The notes beneath the pieces were generated by a model that was given only the letters and a program-made list of their open reading frames with translations, was not told the origin of the DNA and ran no database searches. A program made the position numbers and the translations under genes. Below, piece by piece: positions 44,990 to 59,131 of a stretch of DNA of 64,000 bases. This stretch comes from Stenogyne calaminthoides (Eukaryota; Streptophyta; Magnoliopsida; Lamiales; Lamiaceae): positions 23,954,870 through 24,018,869 of the forward strand of contig JBBCBC010000009.1 in the NCBI GenBank assembly GCA_037126765.1, in the 5' to 3' direction. Numbering within the stretch: position 1 is the first letter of the stretch; each line of letters opens with the position of its first letter.

Positions 44990-45600
44990 TAAATACTAAA
45001 GATTTTTTTTTCTATTATTATTTGTTAATATTTATTTCAAAGATTTTTTTTCTACTTTTTCCAAATATTTTTTCTCAATTCATTATTATTCGTTAATATT
45101 TTTTTCCAAAAATTTATTTCTCAATTTGACAACTATTTGTTGCGAAAAAATTCAATGATTTCTAAATTCTATTATTATATATTACTACTAATATTTATTC
45201 CAAAGATTTCTTCTATTTTTTTCTCAATTCATTATTATTCGTTAATATATTTTCCGAAGACTCAATTTTTTCTCAAGATTTTTTCTCAATTCATTATAAT
45301 TTGAATATTTTTTTCAAAGATTCGTTTTTCAATTTGACAATTATTTTTTGCGGAAAAATCCAATAATTTTTAAATTTTATTATTATTTTTTAATATTTAT
45401 TCCAAAGATTTTCTATTTTTTTTCCCAAATATTTTTCTCAATTCATTATTATTTGTTAATATTTTTTTCAAAGATTCATTTCTTTCTCAAAGATTATTTT
45501 CTTAATTCATTATTATTTGTTAATATTTTTTTCAAAGATTCATTTCTCAATTTGGCAATTATTTTTAGTGAGAAAATCCAATGGTTTCTAAAATTGGGCT
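44990..45600 (+). repeat. AT-rich tandem array, about 210-bp period, three units
   Basis: The word caatttgacaa.tattt recurs at about 45122, 45331 and 45547, and ctcaattcattattatt.gttaat recurs in step. Units are diverged. The 107-codon frame at 45348-45671 is a by-product. Confidence 0.75.
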
Positions 45601-46112
45601 GGTTTCTGCTATTAGATATACTAGTAACTGAACCCGTGCGATACACAGCTATAGTTGCAGAATTAATTTAAAAGTTATAGTAATATATATATTTCGAAAA
45701 ATTCTATAACGATAACGTGTAAGAAACATTTGTAACAACTATGAATTCATACAAAAATTCAACATAAAGAAATTGTGTGTCTTTATTATATATTATTAAT
45801 ATATTATATTAAATATACCTTACTGTCATGAAAGATGCATTCAAAATTCACTATGTTATTATTATGACCGAAGGCAGGTATCTCGTATACCCGACCACAT
45901 CACAACTCACTTGAAACAACTCTACAGATATCAAAGAACTTGTAGTTTACATGTTCATATTCAATTATTTCTAATAAAAGATAAAATAAAAAGAATACAT
46001 GGCGAATAAAACAAAATTATCCAAGAAATACATTAGTATTTAAGTTATGGTATTTTTAAGATATTACTAATATTGATGGCCAGAATTTTAAAGTGGTTAT
46101 AAAAATTATATG
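45601..46112. other. Intergenic DNA with a dispersed cccgtgcgat word
   Basis: ctagtaactgaacccgtgcg is followed by atacacagctatagttg. It resembles the SINE target context at 37944-37970 (cgtgcgatgcatgactatag), so both may belong to one older repeat family. No gene. Confidence 0.4.
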
Positions 46113-47670
46113 TGTAGGTCCCGAACGGGTTTAGTGAGGGCAGAAGTCTAGAGGGGAGGGGTGAATAGACTTCTGAAAAACTTTTCGTCTTGAATCGGTG
46201 TGAGGCGATTAGCTTTGATCAGTCTTGAAATGAATCGATTTGGTGATAACCAACTTCTTGTCGCTGAAGCGGTCGGTTCGGTAACTATCGGTTTAAGCGA
46301 TGTGTGCGGAAGCTTAAGTTTTACCCGTGTGAAAAACCGGTTTTCATCGATTCAAGGTTAATCTTTTAATCGGTTGGTGAAGTGTCAAGTATGATCGGAT
46401 CGAAGCTTGGTGCTAGGTGATCTCAACTTGGAATATGTATGCGCTTTAAAGGTTGTGTGCGATTATGTGAACAGTTAATCAAAGCGGTAGTGGCACACAA
46501 GATTTATAGTGGTTCGGACAAACCGATCCTACGTCCCTCTTCCTATCAAAAGGGGCACCGACTTAACCAAGCTGGACTTTGTTTTATGTGTAAGTCCAAC
46601 ACGATTACACCGACTAGATGTTTAAAGAGTTCACACTCAACCGATCCGAAATCGAACTAGAAACCCTGATGCGAAATCTTGCTAAACAACTTAACCTAAC
46701 TTGGGGGTTTGGGTAAGATTGTTGAGGTTCAACTATGAAATCTTTTTCTTTGCGTATAAGTAGCCTAATCAATTTAGATGAAAAGATTTCTATGCTAAGA
46801 ACTTATGGGATGAACACTTAATAAAAATATTCTTCTTGATCGTGTTCTTGTGCGGAAATCTGAAATTAGCTTGAGCTTCTTGATTGTTGGCGTTTTTTTA
46901 GTTTCGTTATTTAGTGTTTCACTCTAAAGTGTAATCCCATATATATAGACCTTGAAATCAAAAGAGCCGTTGGGAAGCAATTTGAACTTGGGCTATATTT
47001 GGTAGACTTGAGCTTGATGTGACTAACCGGGGAGCGGCGGCATGGCGGCGTGAATTTGTACTTTTGGCCGTTCTGAGAGAGGTAAAATCAAATCCCATAA
47101 TTCTTGGCTCGATCATCGTGTCTTGTTCTTATTGGATAGCGGACTTACTTTTTCGGTCTTTGTTCTTCCAACTAAGCTTGACATTCTTCTTGTTCGGATC
47201 ATAGGCGTATGATTAGGTGAAACATCGATTTCACTGGTGGTGACTTTGATCGATCTGGCCCGATCGGTCTACTGATAAGTCTTACGATGCGGTTGACTTA
47301 GCTTCAACTAGCGGACCGGTGATGTAGGTCTTACAGTGCGATCATCTGGAAGTCATCGATCTTGAGTATCACGAGTTTGAGCTTCATGACTTGGTGAGAT
47401 ATCATTTGGATCGGATCAATCGATCTTCTGTTCTTTTTCTAGCGTTACGGCACATCGGATATCAACTTGTTCTTTGAGTCTTGGATCGACCTATACATAT
47501 TGAGTTCCCCTCAATATGTGACCTATCTATTACATCGGTTGTTCTATCTGATAATTATCAAATTTGGTCTCTATATGCGAGTAATATAAACATCGATCGA
47601 TTAACAGAATTGGATTGGTCCTATTACAAGTGTTGTTGGAACTTTCATCAAAACTATAAATTTCCCAACA
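46113..47670 (-). repeat. 3' LTR of the SIRE-type element
   Basis: It matches 59151-60732 throughout. Differences are mainly short indels and changes around cg, gatc and homopolymers. Confidence 0.93.
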
Positions 47671-47683
47671 ATTTCCCCTTTTT
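47671..47683 (-). other. Polypurine tract of the SIRE-type element
   Basis: AAAAAGGGGAAAT on the minus strand, directly before the 3' LTR. Confidence 0.82.
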
Positions 47684-47879
47684 GATGAAACCAAAACACT
47701 TAGAGAAACCAAAAGCGAGTTGATAAGAAATAGAAGCGAGTTAAGAGCATGTAATCGAAGACAATGAGACTTTGTCTTAGGATCGAGAAAAAAAAAATAA
47801 ACTTTTCTCATTAAAGAATGATGATTACATGTTACATCAGAAAAGTTTGAAAATAAGCGCAGCTGATCCTGAGTAGTCT

Positions 47880-50800
47880 TCTGATTCTTCACTCTTTGGG
47901 CTTGTATCCTTCGGCATCTCTCTTTGATCTTGAAAGTTGAAAATCGATAAAGTTTCCATTTGACATCATCGGTTTCTTTGAGGATCGATTATTTGCGTTA
48001 CGCTTTCGGGATGTCAAAGTAGAATCTTTGAAATGCGGTCTGTCGAATGAGCCATCTGCCTTCTTCGAGTACACGGATGATCATACTCTTGGCGAGTTAT
48101 TTTTACATTGATCGGCTTGGCCTCATTCTCGGATACTTGAGAAAATCCGGGTATTTATTCTCTAACGGTTGAGAATTCTTCATCGGAGATTCTTCTTGTG
48201 GGACAAGATTAAGAACAAAGGCATCGAAGCCATTCACTACGATCTTGTTCCATTCCTCAAATTTCTTAGCATCTTGGTGCAGCTGTTTTTGGGATGATCT
48301 CATCAACTCTTGCTGGCAGCTTAGGTTCTGGTACGGATTTTCCAGCCCTTCCTTTCTTCATTCTCAAATTGAATTTCTTCTTCAGATTTTCTGCCTCTGT
48401 CATTTTTTCTGCCCTTCTTTCTTCTTGGCATTTTCGGGCTTCTTCTGCTATCTGCTCTTTGGACATCTTTTCGGCCCGATTTTTATCATATGTATGTATC
48501 TGGTTGTTCTTTTGTTCTTCTTCTCGAGTTTGTGATGTCCCCTTCTTGGTTGGTTTCTCTCTCTGTCCTTCCCCCTTTTTGGTTTGATCAAAAAAAAGTA
48601 GTGAGGTGGGAGGTCGAGAACCAAAGTTAGCTGCGATCGCCTTGTTGAGTTCACGCAGATGATATGCCTTGAGTTTGGCGAGTTAGATTTTGAATCGTTG
48701 ATATCGGCTCGTCTTGGCAGATTCCATAGCGATGAGAGAGTGTTGTGATCAGCTTGTCAAGTTTCTCTTCTGTCAATTCTAGCTTGTCAGTGAGCATCAG
48801 AAAAGAAACTTGTTGTTTATCCACTTGAGTCAGTTTGGCATCAACGGTCTTTTATCGGTTCGGTGGACTTGATGAGACCTGATTTGGGAGAAGCGATCTT
48901 TGATTGCCCCAATGTGGGAAATGGTTGTTTCCTTTGATCTTTTATTTTCGTTGATGGCAATTCGCCTTTGATCATTATTAGTCCCTCAACTTCTTCTCTC
49001 GGGGAGATCTTTGAGACAAGAGATCGATCTCACGAAGTTGATCGATAGTGGCGTGTGATGTTGGAGCGTTAGTTGTCACTTGATCCGGTTCGATTGTTTG
49101 TGCCTCGGTGGTTGGTCATGAAGCTGCGACACCAGTTCCACTATCATCGGCGACTCTGCATCCTTCATGGTGGCATCTGCTTGGGAGCTTTGTCGGCGAT
49201 CTCGATTCGTCTGTTAAAGCAACCCTAGCTTCTGTGGATCGAGCTTTAACAGATTTAGCGATTATCGTCGGCTCATTTGGTGATCCACTTTTGCTTGATT
49301 TCCTCATGTCGAAATCGAAGTCTGCAAACTCATCTGCACCGCCCATCCATTCTATAATTATTATGAAGTCGAGAAGCTTTTTAATCGAAGATCTCTCCGG
49401 TGAGGATCTCCAAAACTTCCTCTCTTATGGCGGGTTAGGCGACCCAATTAGGATCTGACTCATCAATCTCTCTTTTCGATTAGCATTACGATCAATTTCC
49501 CGTTATGATCTTTGTTGATTTGGACTCGGGGATTGTCGGTCGATTCAATTTGATGAGGTATAGAAGGTTACGGTTGTGCTTGAGTTGGCGGAAGTTGGTG
49601 ATCGGTTCGACTGCGAGAGGTTATTTTGTGTAAGAAGTGCTTGTTTCCCACATGGTAAGCTTTACGGTTCATGACGATGCGATTCGAGGTTCGATGGGCG
49701 GTGGAAGGATAGGAGAGACATGCTTTCGGCGAGTAGCCGTTATTACGGCGGTGAGGCGGTTTGGAGCTTGAGGAGAAGGAGATTGATCGACTTGTGCTTC
49801 TTCCTCGGAGTGATCTGGCGAGCTCTCGGCTTGAGCAACTGCTGTCGATGCTTCACTGATTTTTTGTGGTGCAAACCAATTTATTACGGCGCTCTTCTTC
49901 ATCGACTCATCTTCTAACATCGAGTCATAGGAGCTTGCTTCGCCTTCTTGACCTCTTCTCACAGGCCTTTACAGTTTTTCTTTTTCTTCTTCTTGGGGGC
50001 ATCTGGTGGGCCTTACGGGGTCCTTCACCCGGTTTGGTGATTGATTCCCCCACTTGTCTGGTGCGAAGAAGTTGCCTTCTTGCCTTTTCCTTTCTTGGAC
50101 TTTGGGAAATTCGGCCGCATATCATCGTCTGGTGGCCCAAAAATATGAAAAGTATTTGTGAAAGCCTTTATAGGACTTGATCCATTACATTCCCATTTGG
50201 CCTTTGGCAATTTATCTTGGAGGATAAGCGCAACCTTGTTGAGATTCTTGATCTTCTTCTTCGGACATACTGCCTCCCTCATCTACTCCAAATTTGTCAT
50301 GTTCTGGGCGAGAATGGCCTTGAGGAACCCGTGCCAATTGATGTTCTTCGCTTCATCAATTATTGCGACCATCTTTGTCTGATTTTGTGATGTAATAGCA
50401 TCTGAAATTTGAATCAATACCCATTATTGTTTTTGACAATATGTCAAACAACAATCGGTATTTTCTCTTGAGCATTGGCGACAAAACTGAAGTATGATGT
50501 TTGTCGGCCTCTCTGAAAAACTCTTTTACGATCGGCTCGTCTTGGTCTCCTGTAATGGGCGGCGAGATCCGTCCTTTGGGTAAATTTGAGCGGGACGGGT
50601 TATGTCGCATTAAATCGGTCGATTTCTTCGCTTTGTATTATTCGAAAGTAGTTCTTCTCTGGAGCATCCGTATCTACTCTTAAATTCTTAGGAATTCTAG
50701 TGCTTCATCTTTGCATCCTTTGGATTGCGTTGAAAGCGTAAAAAAATTTCTCAAGGCACCTTTTTGAAGAATTTGCTCGACCTCCATGGATTAGGATCGA

Positions 50801-51165
50801 GTGATATTGAAGCTGTATGCGAACTTATCATCCACGATCCTTTTTGCGATTCGCATAGTTGCACATAATTTTGCCCATCTGGTAGTGATCATTCACAATC
50901 TCTGAGATAAGATAGATTCGGTTAGAGAGTTGTGCATTATCAAAAATAATATCACTGGCGGAAACTAAAAGCAATAAAAGCATAACCACGGTAGAAACAT
51001 TTAAGATCAATGGATTTACAAAGATGCATCAAATAAACATATATTACAGTTCGTTTTTTGAAAAGATGATTTTGAAACTTAGGAAAACACTTTGAATCGA
51101 GAGAAATAATCTGGAGTTTTAGGGGAATAAATCGCAAGTTTGTGAAATTGAAAACTACGGTGCAT
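47880..51165 (-). pseudogene. Env-like accessory region of the SIRE-type element
   Basis: Minus-strand pieces in changing frames include VDDKFAYSFNITRS, LKRKYRLLFDILSKTIMGID, AKNINWHGFLKAILAQNM, and KVALILQDKLPKAKWECN. After them come a lysine-rich KKGKGKKA, an acidic and proline-rich part (PDHSEEEAQVDQSPSPQAPN) and a charged coiled-coil-like stretch (EQIAEEARKCQEERRAEKMT) at 48466-48266. The order of globular, basic/acidic and coiled-coil parts, and the place after pol, match the env-like ORF of SIRE elements. There is no clear signal peptide or membrane segment. Whether such proteins act as envelopes is not established. Confidence 0.55.
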
Positions 51166-53170
51166 TTTTGATGAACTTTATAAAGGCGAGGAGGGAAGAA
51201 AGAAGACACGATTTTGAAGATCAACCGTTTGAAAAGATTAAGCGCTCGGATTAAGCGGTTTTGATCGTAGGGTCGGAAAAAACGTCGTCTGAAAAACTTT
51301 TGGATTTAAAAGCACGTTTAATAGCGGTTAATACATGTACCCCACGTCGCGTTAAATGATTTGCGAGAGAATCGTCACACGGATAATGGGTACGATAAAA
51401 GGCAAATAATATCAGATAAGATCCAGATAAATAAGCAAAAGAACAAAGAAAAAAAAAAGCGTATCACGGTTGGTGATATTTATGTCGGTCAATACTACTT
51501 AATCCATGTTGATTTCACTTGTTGATCTTAGTAATACTGCCTAAGCCTTAAAATTTCCCAAGCCCGATCCTTTTAAGCGATCTTCTTCACTTGCATCGAT
51601 TTGTTGAGGTTTCGAGCTCAAGTGATCTTCCTTGAATCGTCGATTTCTTACGATCCTCCTTTATCGGTTGAAGTTCCCCCTTGTTGATATTTCTATTTTC
51701 CCATAGGTGATGCATCGATTTTTGTGGTTTTAAGCTCGGTGATCTTCCTCATCGATCGACTTTGAATGTATCGATTTTGATTGACCTAATTTGATTCTTC
51801 TCGGATCAAGTCAATTCTTGGAATAAGTGTTTCTGCCAAAAACTTAGTCTAGAATAGTAGTCTCTATTCCTAAGTTGGGCGCGATTTGATTTATCGTAAT
51901 TATAAATGCGAATCTTTTCGATATGTCAATCCGTAGTAAATTTATCAATTATCGATCGCGTGATTTCCTAGCTTATTTGTCCTTTTAGTCTTGATTTCTC
52001 TAAAAGGTTTTGAAAACTTGAATTTGCATTTGCACCCTTGCTTGGCCTCTATAAATTGGACCGATTGTTTTTACACAACATAACCCATTCACCATACTTA
52101 TTTTCTTTGTAGAATCATGTATCTGGTGAACCCCTTATTTCGGTTAAAATTAAGGCAAATATCTTTACCCCTTTTTCAATGATTTGACTTCTCAAATCAA
52201 CCCTTTCGTCCCTTATTCTTTTTTTCGTTATCGTCAAAAGATTTCACATCGATTGTTGCAAAGCTTCTCTACCACCATGGGGCGAACTTTCTTTGTTGCA
52301 AGCGAGAAGACACTTCTCCTAACCGTATGCACCTTGTGTGTCTATCGTTATGGCGTAACTACCATCAACAGAACTTAGTCGAAAATGAGCGTGAGTTTGA
52401 TATGCGATCTTGATCGATCAACAAGCGATCTTCGTATATCACCTCACCATTTCTTGTTGGAGAGCCCACTTGACTCTTTCTTAGGGCTCTGGCTTAAAAA
52501 AAAAAAATCCTATCAAGGCATTTGTCGCTCCATTTTTCTTGATCTTGACCTCTGCGGCGCCTTGATATATTCTTTCTTTTAAAGCCTCTCTCACCCTTGT
52601 TAAGTGGGGAAAATGAGAAGCATCGATTTAAAATCTCTCTCTCTCCTGCTCCACTTGGGTTAGGATGAGGGTTTAGGGTTATAGGTTTAGGGTTTTTTGG
52701 GTTATCACTTATGTATTGACCTCCGGGTCCTTTGTACTTGTATCTTGTAATGTAACGACCTTGGGTCTTTATCAATGAAAAAGTTCTATTATTCCATTGT
52801 TGTGTAAAATTTTGTATCTTTATGCGATTTTAAGCTTTAATCTTGTGAATATCACTTGTAAATCTTGCTTGTTTGAATATCGACTTAATCGACTCATAAA
52901 GATGTAAAATAACCCAAGTTGATTTAATCGGATATTCCTTTTAAAATGGCGTTTCCTTTAATCGATAAACCTTAAATCGATCGGTTCCTTTAATCACGAT
53001 AATCTTGTAGATCGATCGATTTCTCACATCGGTTCTTGGTGATCTTACGATCGATTGAGATACCAAACTCAACTGATTTCTTTCAACTTTGGTTAGTCTC
53101 TTAACCAATTTGGTTACGGAGATCATTAAAGTCAAACATTTTAGGTGCATTTTCTCCAAGATCCGAAGTC
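51166..53170 (-). other. Non-coding spacer between RNase H and the env-like region
   Basis: No long frame. It contains a short stretch of telomere-like words (gggtttagggttataggttt, about 52670) and a TATA-like tttataaa at 51177-51184. Confidence 0.4.
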
Positions 53171-53560
53171 CTAGCTCATTGCATAATTCTCTGAATCGAT
53201 CTCGGCTAGTGGCTTGGTTAGAATATCGACTTTACGTATATCGGTATGAATCTTTTCCATTACGATATTCTTCTTTTCAACATGATCTCTTATAAAATGG
53301 TGTCGACATCCACATGCTTGCATCTTGTGTGTAGAAGCGGGATTACGAGTGATTGCAATAGCACTATTCTTCATCGCGAAAATAGGTACATTGTTAGCTT
53401 CAATGTTATAATCCCTCATTTCTTGACTAAGCGAGGCGATTGGGAACAACGACTTCCTGCTGACCATATATTACCTTGATAGTAGATGTTGGCCCGATAT
53501 ACCTTCTTTTGAAAACCACGAGATCGGTTTACTTCCTAGGCCCGACATGTTCTGAGGTGG
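53171..53560 (-). pseudogene. Copia RNase H, C-terminal part
   Basis: VPIFAMKNSAIAITRNPAS (family: CDN.SAI.I..NP), RHHFIRDHVEKKNIVMEKIH, and DILTKPLAEI. Two of the usual catalytic-region residues are changed by indels. Confidence 0.85.
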
Positions 53561-53599
53561 ATTTTACGTCAATCTTGCAACCTCCATGTCGAGAATCGA

Positions 53600-54560
53600 G
53601 AATACCCACTAAGCTCTAGATTATCATCGATGGGTAAAATAAACCAAGATTTTACCGTCCCCCGGATACTTAAGAATCCGCTTAGTTGCTTCTAGGTGGC
53701 TTATCATTGGATTTGCACGAAATCGCACACACCCTCTGCGAAGGTTATATATACGGTCTTTGGCGGTCGGTATAGTAGAGATCGATGAGAGCCCTATATT
53801 CCGCCGATTTGTTTTCGACCATCCTAAATACGGATCCGTCTTGAATCCGGTCATCATAGGAATTTTGGCTTCCTTACAATTTTGAACTCAAACTTAGCCG
53901 ATAAATTCCTAGTGTACTTTTCTTGGCGAGATGAATATTCATACGCACTTTGCTTCACTTGAAGACGAAAGTAATTCATCGACCCATCATGGACATCTCG
54001 AATTTCCCTTGCATCGGTTTCTTTGAATCTTTCACATAGACTCTTGTTAGGAGATCAGAAGATGATGTCGATCACGTGAATCTGAACCATCGAATATCTT
54101 TTCCATCTTCTATTACGAATAAGGTTACGTCCCTTTGTTCCTTTAGTGAACCCACTATTGATCAGAAGCGAGAGAGTGTATCATACCAAGCTCGAGGAGC
54201 TTGTTTTGAACCATAGAGAGCTTTTCTTTAAGCGGTACACTTGGTTGCCCTTTTCAAAGCACGGAGGTTGTTAGACATAAACTTCCTCTGCTAGTACCCC
54301 CGTTTAAGAAAGCACTCTTTCGTCCATCGATACCACTGTGAACCCTCGTGGGAAGCATATGCGAAGCTTGACCCGAATGGCTTCTAAGCGGCGGCGGTGC
54401 AAAGGTCTCATCATAATCAATTCCTTACGATTGTGAATACCCCTTAGCAACAAGTCTTGCCTTATTTACGGTGATAGCGTTTTCTCATCTCTCTTGTTCT
54501 TGAATACCCGCCCGTGCCAATAACGTCTTGATGACTTGAGTGCATCTGCGGTTCCCAAAC
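53600..54560 (-). pseudogene. Copia reverse transcriptase, heavily frameshifted
   Basis: Pieces in several frames read RVFKNKRDE, KARLVAKGY-like text, EGIDYDETFAP-like text, then VQIHV.DIIF.SPNKSLCERF around the active site. The region ends with MMTGFKTDP and SHLEATKRILKYPGDGKILVY. The order is that of SIRE-type RT. At least eight frame changes occur in 0.9 kb. Confidence 0.82.
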
Positions 54561-54949
54561 TTGATTTACGTCGAGCTGTTCGGCTCTTTCTGCATGGCTA
54601 GAATCCGACTTGCGTCTTGTAGAAACTTCCTCTATTGTTGTTGGTTCCTTCATAGGCGGATAATGACAATACATGGCACTTTCACCTGTCGATATCTAGT
54701 TTTAACTTTATCGGATGGGTCTCCGATATCGGATCGGTTGGATATTTGGTTATCCGAGATCATACCATTACGATTTGCGTTTTGGAGAACATCGTCCGTT
54801 TACGATAAAATTTCATTACTAGCGATTGGGAGTGGTGCGAGTTATGATCCACTTGATAAGAACAAGTCTCGGTGATGTTGGACTCATCATGTCTTTGATG
54901 TACGTTTCGTGGGAACTTCGGATGTTCCCCGAGGCGGATGGTTCGATTG

Positions 54950-55962
54950 ATCTTTATCTAATTTATATCGAACTTCTTCATCGGCGATTTTTTTCGTACC
55001 TTAGGATCTGAATAATCGGTGAATCGACTAGATCTGGAATGTATATTATTCTGATTTACGATTCTTTTTCCTTGATCGTTAGGTGATCCATTTTACGAAC
55101 ATCGGGTTCTTGTTGATCGGTACATCTTGTTCTGCGCGTGATTTCTCTTGATCGGAAGATGCTTCATCAAAAGACTACATGGGGTGTTTCTTCCACAAGT
55201 AGGGTTAAATGCATTGTAGACCACTGAAAGCCTTGCTAGATGAGGAATATCTAGAAATATACCCTCATCGACTTGGCCTCAAAAGTCTTCAATGACTCTT
55301 CCCATTGTTGTGTATGAAGCACTTACACCCAAAAAACATGGAAGTAAGAACCACGAGGTTTTACGTCCTTCCCACAGTTCATAGGGTGTTTTGTAGTGAG
55401 CCTTAGTCGGAAGACATACATTACGAGTATGGCATGCGGTGTTGATTATACCTTGAAAGCGGCTTGGTATCGCATGTTAAATTTAACATTGTGCGGCGAA
55501 CTTCTTTGAGAGTTACATTTCCTCCGTTCGGCTTCTCCATTTTGTTTGGCGTCCTCGGTGATGTTTCATCTTTGTATATACCAAACTTAGAGCAAAAATC
55601 GGTAATAAAAAGAGTTGAAATTTTGTACCTTTATCGTCGATTTTTTACTATTGACACCCTTCTCGTTTTATGTCGTTTTAGCGGCTCGGGTATCTTCGTA
55701 GTCGTCTCATTCTTCTTGTGTAAGAATATAACCCGGAGTAAACTTGGAATAATCATCCACGATTACTAGAGTATATTTCGTCCGTTGAGGTATTGGTGTA
55801 TGGCGCGGTCGAATAGATCCATATGAAGGCATTTGCGATTACTCTATTTGGATGCGGTCTGGAATTCCCTTGAATGAAGCTTTGACTGTTTTCCTTTTCG
55901 ACATGCGATACATATCGATCCTTTGAAAATACTTCATTAGGAAGTCCTTCTACTAGAGACAT
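54950..55962 (-). pseudogene. Copia integrase, frameshifted
   Basis: MSLVEGLPNEVFSKDRYVSH is the G.P...F.KD..C..C start of the pre-integrase (GAG-pre) zinc region; the first cysteine is read as tyrosine. The rest of the core is recognisable only in fragments. Confidence 0.65.
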
Positions 55963-56549
55963 CCTTCTTTATTTTGTTAAGAGTTTTAAAGTTCGGATGG
56001 CTCATTCTTTTGTGCGAGCAATTCTTTACTTTTGGAACTCTTGACAATTAGGCATGCATTTCTTGGGCAATTTGTTCCAATCGGTGTGTAGATCGTCCCT
56101 TTCCTTGAACGATTAGCAAAATCTGTTGAGTGGCTCGATTCTTGATAGTGCATTGATCGGTCGAGAACTCAACCTTTGAATCCGTTGTCATGAATTGTGA
56201 AAACCGATAATAGGTTGTGCTTTAGACCTTCGACATCTGAGACTCCGATTACTTGTACATCATCATTCTCTAAGGTTTGAACCCTTTGGTATAGCCAAAG
56301 TTATCATCATAAAAAAAAGAGTACACGCGGGCCTTTACGTTTCTATGTAAGAAGTGAGGAGATGTTTGCTTCGATCATGTGCCTTGAGCATCATTTATCG
56401 ATGTACCCGGATAGTTGCTTGCACACCTCCTTTGTTGGCGGACCCGCGAACTGCAATCGGATCGGGCTTTAGGTACCCCTTTTGGATTGGGTCTGAGGGG
56501 TTAGGATTAGTTTTGGGAATCCATACAAAGCGAGCACTTCTATTGTGAT

Positions 56550-58740
56550 CGGTTAGATCGAAGGCTGATTTGTCTCCCATACATCAACATAATCATACAT
56601 CTCTTTTATATCTTTTCTTTTTTGTATGATTATTAGTGTGAACCTTGGATGAATTAGAAGATTTGGGATTTTCCTTTTACGTTTTGTCTTCTTCTTATCT
56701 AGTGTGGTTGGTCTTGGTGACCCTAGATTTACGATTATAGGGGTAGAATCATTTGCTACCATTAAAAGATTCATATCTTTTAGGCATAGGTGGTTTTTGC
56801 GGTTTACGAAGCATGCTTATTAGGCGGTGACCTTGATTGGGTCTCAGATTGTACTTCCCTTTTACGGGTTGTCTTTTACGATTCGATCTGTTGATTAGGT
56901 TGAGGTTTCTTCGGAAAAGCTGGGTTCTTCTGTTGATTTTCGGTGATGCTTTACCGGTTGGGGTCCATTTTGTTCCCCTTACGGTTGAAAGCACTGCCTT
57001 ACCACTCAAATTGGTCCTTTTCCTTATTAGATACATATTTGGCTTTTGATGTATCTTTTCGAAACTTCAAATGCGAATACACCTTTTGAGATGAATCGGT
57101 AGGGGCTTTTGAGGATGTGGAAGGGTTGTCATAGCCAAGTCCTTCTTATTGTCGTTGTTGAAAATAGGCGTTCATGTCTTGAGCGGTTTTAGATGATTTT
57201 GAAAAAACCTCCATTTTCTTCTACCTTGATTATCCTCGGATGATTTTAGACTTTCATGCTTTTGGAGCGACTCATCGAATTTTGCTTGTAGGATTTTGAA
57301 GTCATCGAACTTCTTTGTTTTGTTAATGCCGGTGATCTTTGATCTGCTTCTCTGATCGAAGCTTTAACCGAGAATTTTAAATTCCTCGATTGCTTACGGC
57401 GATTTCGGTGATCTAAGTTGAGGAGGCTTTACATAGATCATTTTCTTTAGCAAATGGTGATTATTTACGGTCCTCGACTTATCATTTTTAGAACTTCCAC
57501 TATAGCATAAGTGTCTCTTGCATTGGAGAGATCCTCAAGCAATTGCTTTCGAGTAAATTGCTGCGGTCGATCTCCCGGCGGGTGTGCTAATGATAGCGGT
57601 GTAAAGCGAGCAAGCGGGGTTTGGAGGTTACCTCCAGTTGGTCCTCCACGGCCATCGAGGCGAGATCTCATCATCGTCGAAAGAATATCGGATCTTCATT
57701 TTCATAGAAGTCAGCGACCTGCTTCTTGTCGGCGAAGTCTTCTCTGAGGAGTATCGAGTCCTCGGCGGAGATAGGAATCGTCAATTCTGGCGTATCGGCA
57801 ACCATGGCTCTTTTGTCTTTATAACGTTGCTCTCTTCATTTCCTCTTTTCTTCCCTTTCTCTTGGCGTCAGTGCAGGCGGTCTGCGCTATAGTGACTGGC
57901 TTCTCCACGGTTGAAACGCTCCTTGATCCACCGTTCCTTTCCTTCCAGGTGAATCACTCCGTCTGTATGACCTATCAGGTGATTTCCCTTTCTGATAGTA
58001 GTCTGAGCTTCTTCTATCTGATTGGTTATCTCTTCCTTCCTCCGTCTGACTATCTCTTTTCCTTTCATCTCTGTGATCCCCGATCATCGGATCTGGTTCT
58101 TCACGGAGATCTGTTGGCTGATCTCTATCTAAATCTCGGCTATGTTGATAGTCCTTATAGAATCTTGATACTTACCAAGTTGGACGTTTGATTTCTCAAG
58201 CTTTTACGGTAGCGGAAGCGTCTGATTACGCTGCTGACTCACTATATTCCCAACGGGTTCGTTGGCCCGTTCTCTTCTTTGGTTGCCTTAAAAGCAAGCG
58301 ATTTTGAAGTTGAGGCTTGGCGGGCACCTCATCTTCATCCGCTTGTCCTCTCTCAATCCGTCGAACTCGTGAGCTTTAAGGCTCAAGAACAAAATTTGCT
58401 TGGCTTCATTTTTGAGATGTCTTGGCAATCCTTGATCACCGTGACCTTCATATCCCACTTCTTGGTGAGAGACCTTAGAATTTTGTAGTTGATATCTTTA
58501 TCAGACATCTCTCTACCAAGTTCTCGAAGCTTGTTTATGGACATTGTAATTCTTCCATCGAGTTCGTTGATGGTTTAGTTTAGGCGACATCTTGGTTTCT
58601 CGAACTTCACCGGTTAAACTTGTAGGCAATTTGTCTTTTATTTGTTCATTTCCCTCGCATATTTCGGCGAGTATCACATTGCTTTCGCATGATTTGAGAT
58701 ACTTAATCTTTTCTTTAGTGACCTTATCCATTGTTTTCAT
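56550..58740 (-). pseudogene. Copia gag, frameshifted
   Basis: Minus-strand pieces include VTKEKIKYLKSCESNVILAE and a strongly charged R/S/D-rich segment (58087-57887, RSYRRSDSPGRKG). Basic segments follow (57036-56749). A clean CCHC knuckle is not readable. It lies directly after the primer binding site and leader, where gag belongs. Confidence 0.6.
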
Positions 58741-59131
58741 GATAATATGCCTTGCGATAGTATCTAGAGTATGCGATTTCCTCTCTTACGCATCCATCAA
58801 ATTTGGGCTTTTTTCGTACAAGACTTCGGGGCAAAAGTGCGTATCTCCTCGGCTGCGGGGTTGTCGTAATAAATGATGATGGGTCCTCTTTCGATGACTT
58901 CCATCATTCTCTCCTTGATCGAGCCTAGATGGTTGGACATATATATGGCCCAATCTGCATACTCATCGATTGAGAACTTGGCGGATCATGATACATACGA
59001 GGTGTTATCCATCTTTGAGTGATTTTGGAAAATGAATGAGTTTTAAAAATGGTTTTCAAGATCGATTCGATTGACCACAAAGATTCTTCCTCAAGAATCG
59101 ATGATACCTGAAGTCGATTAGTGCAGTAGAA

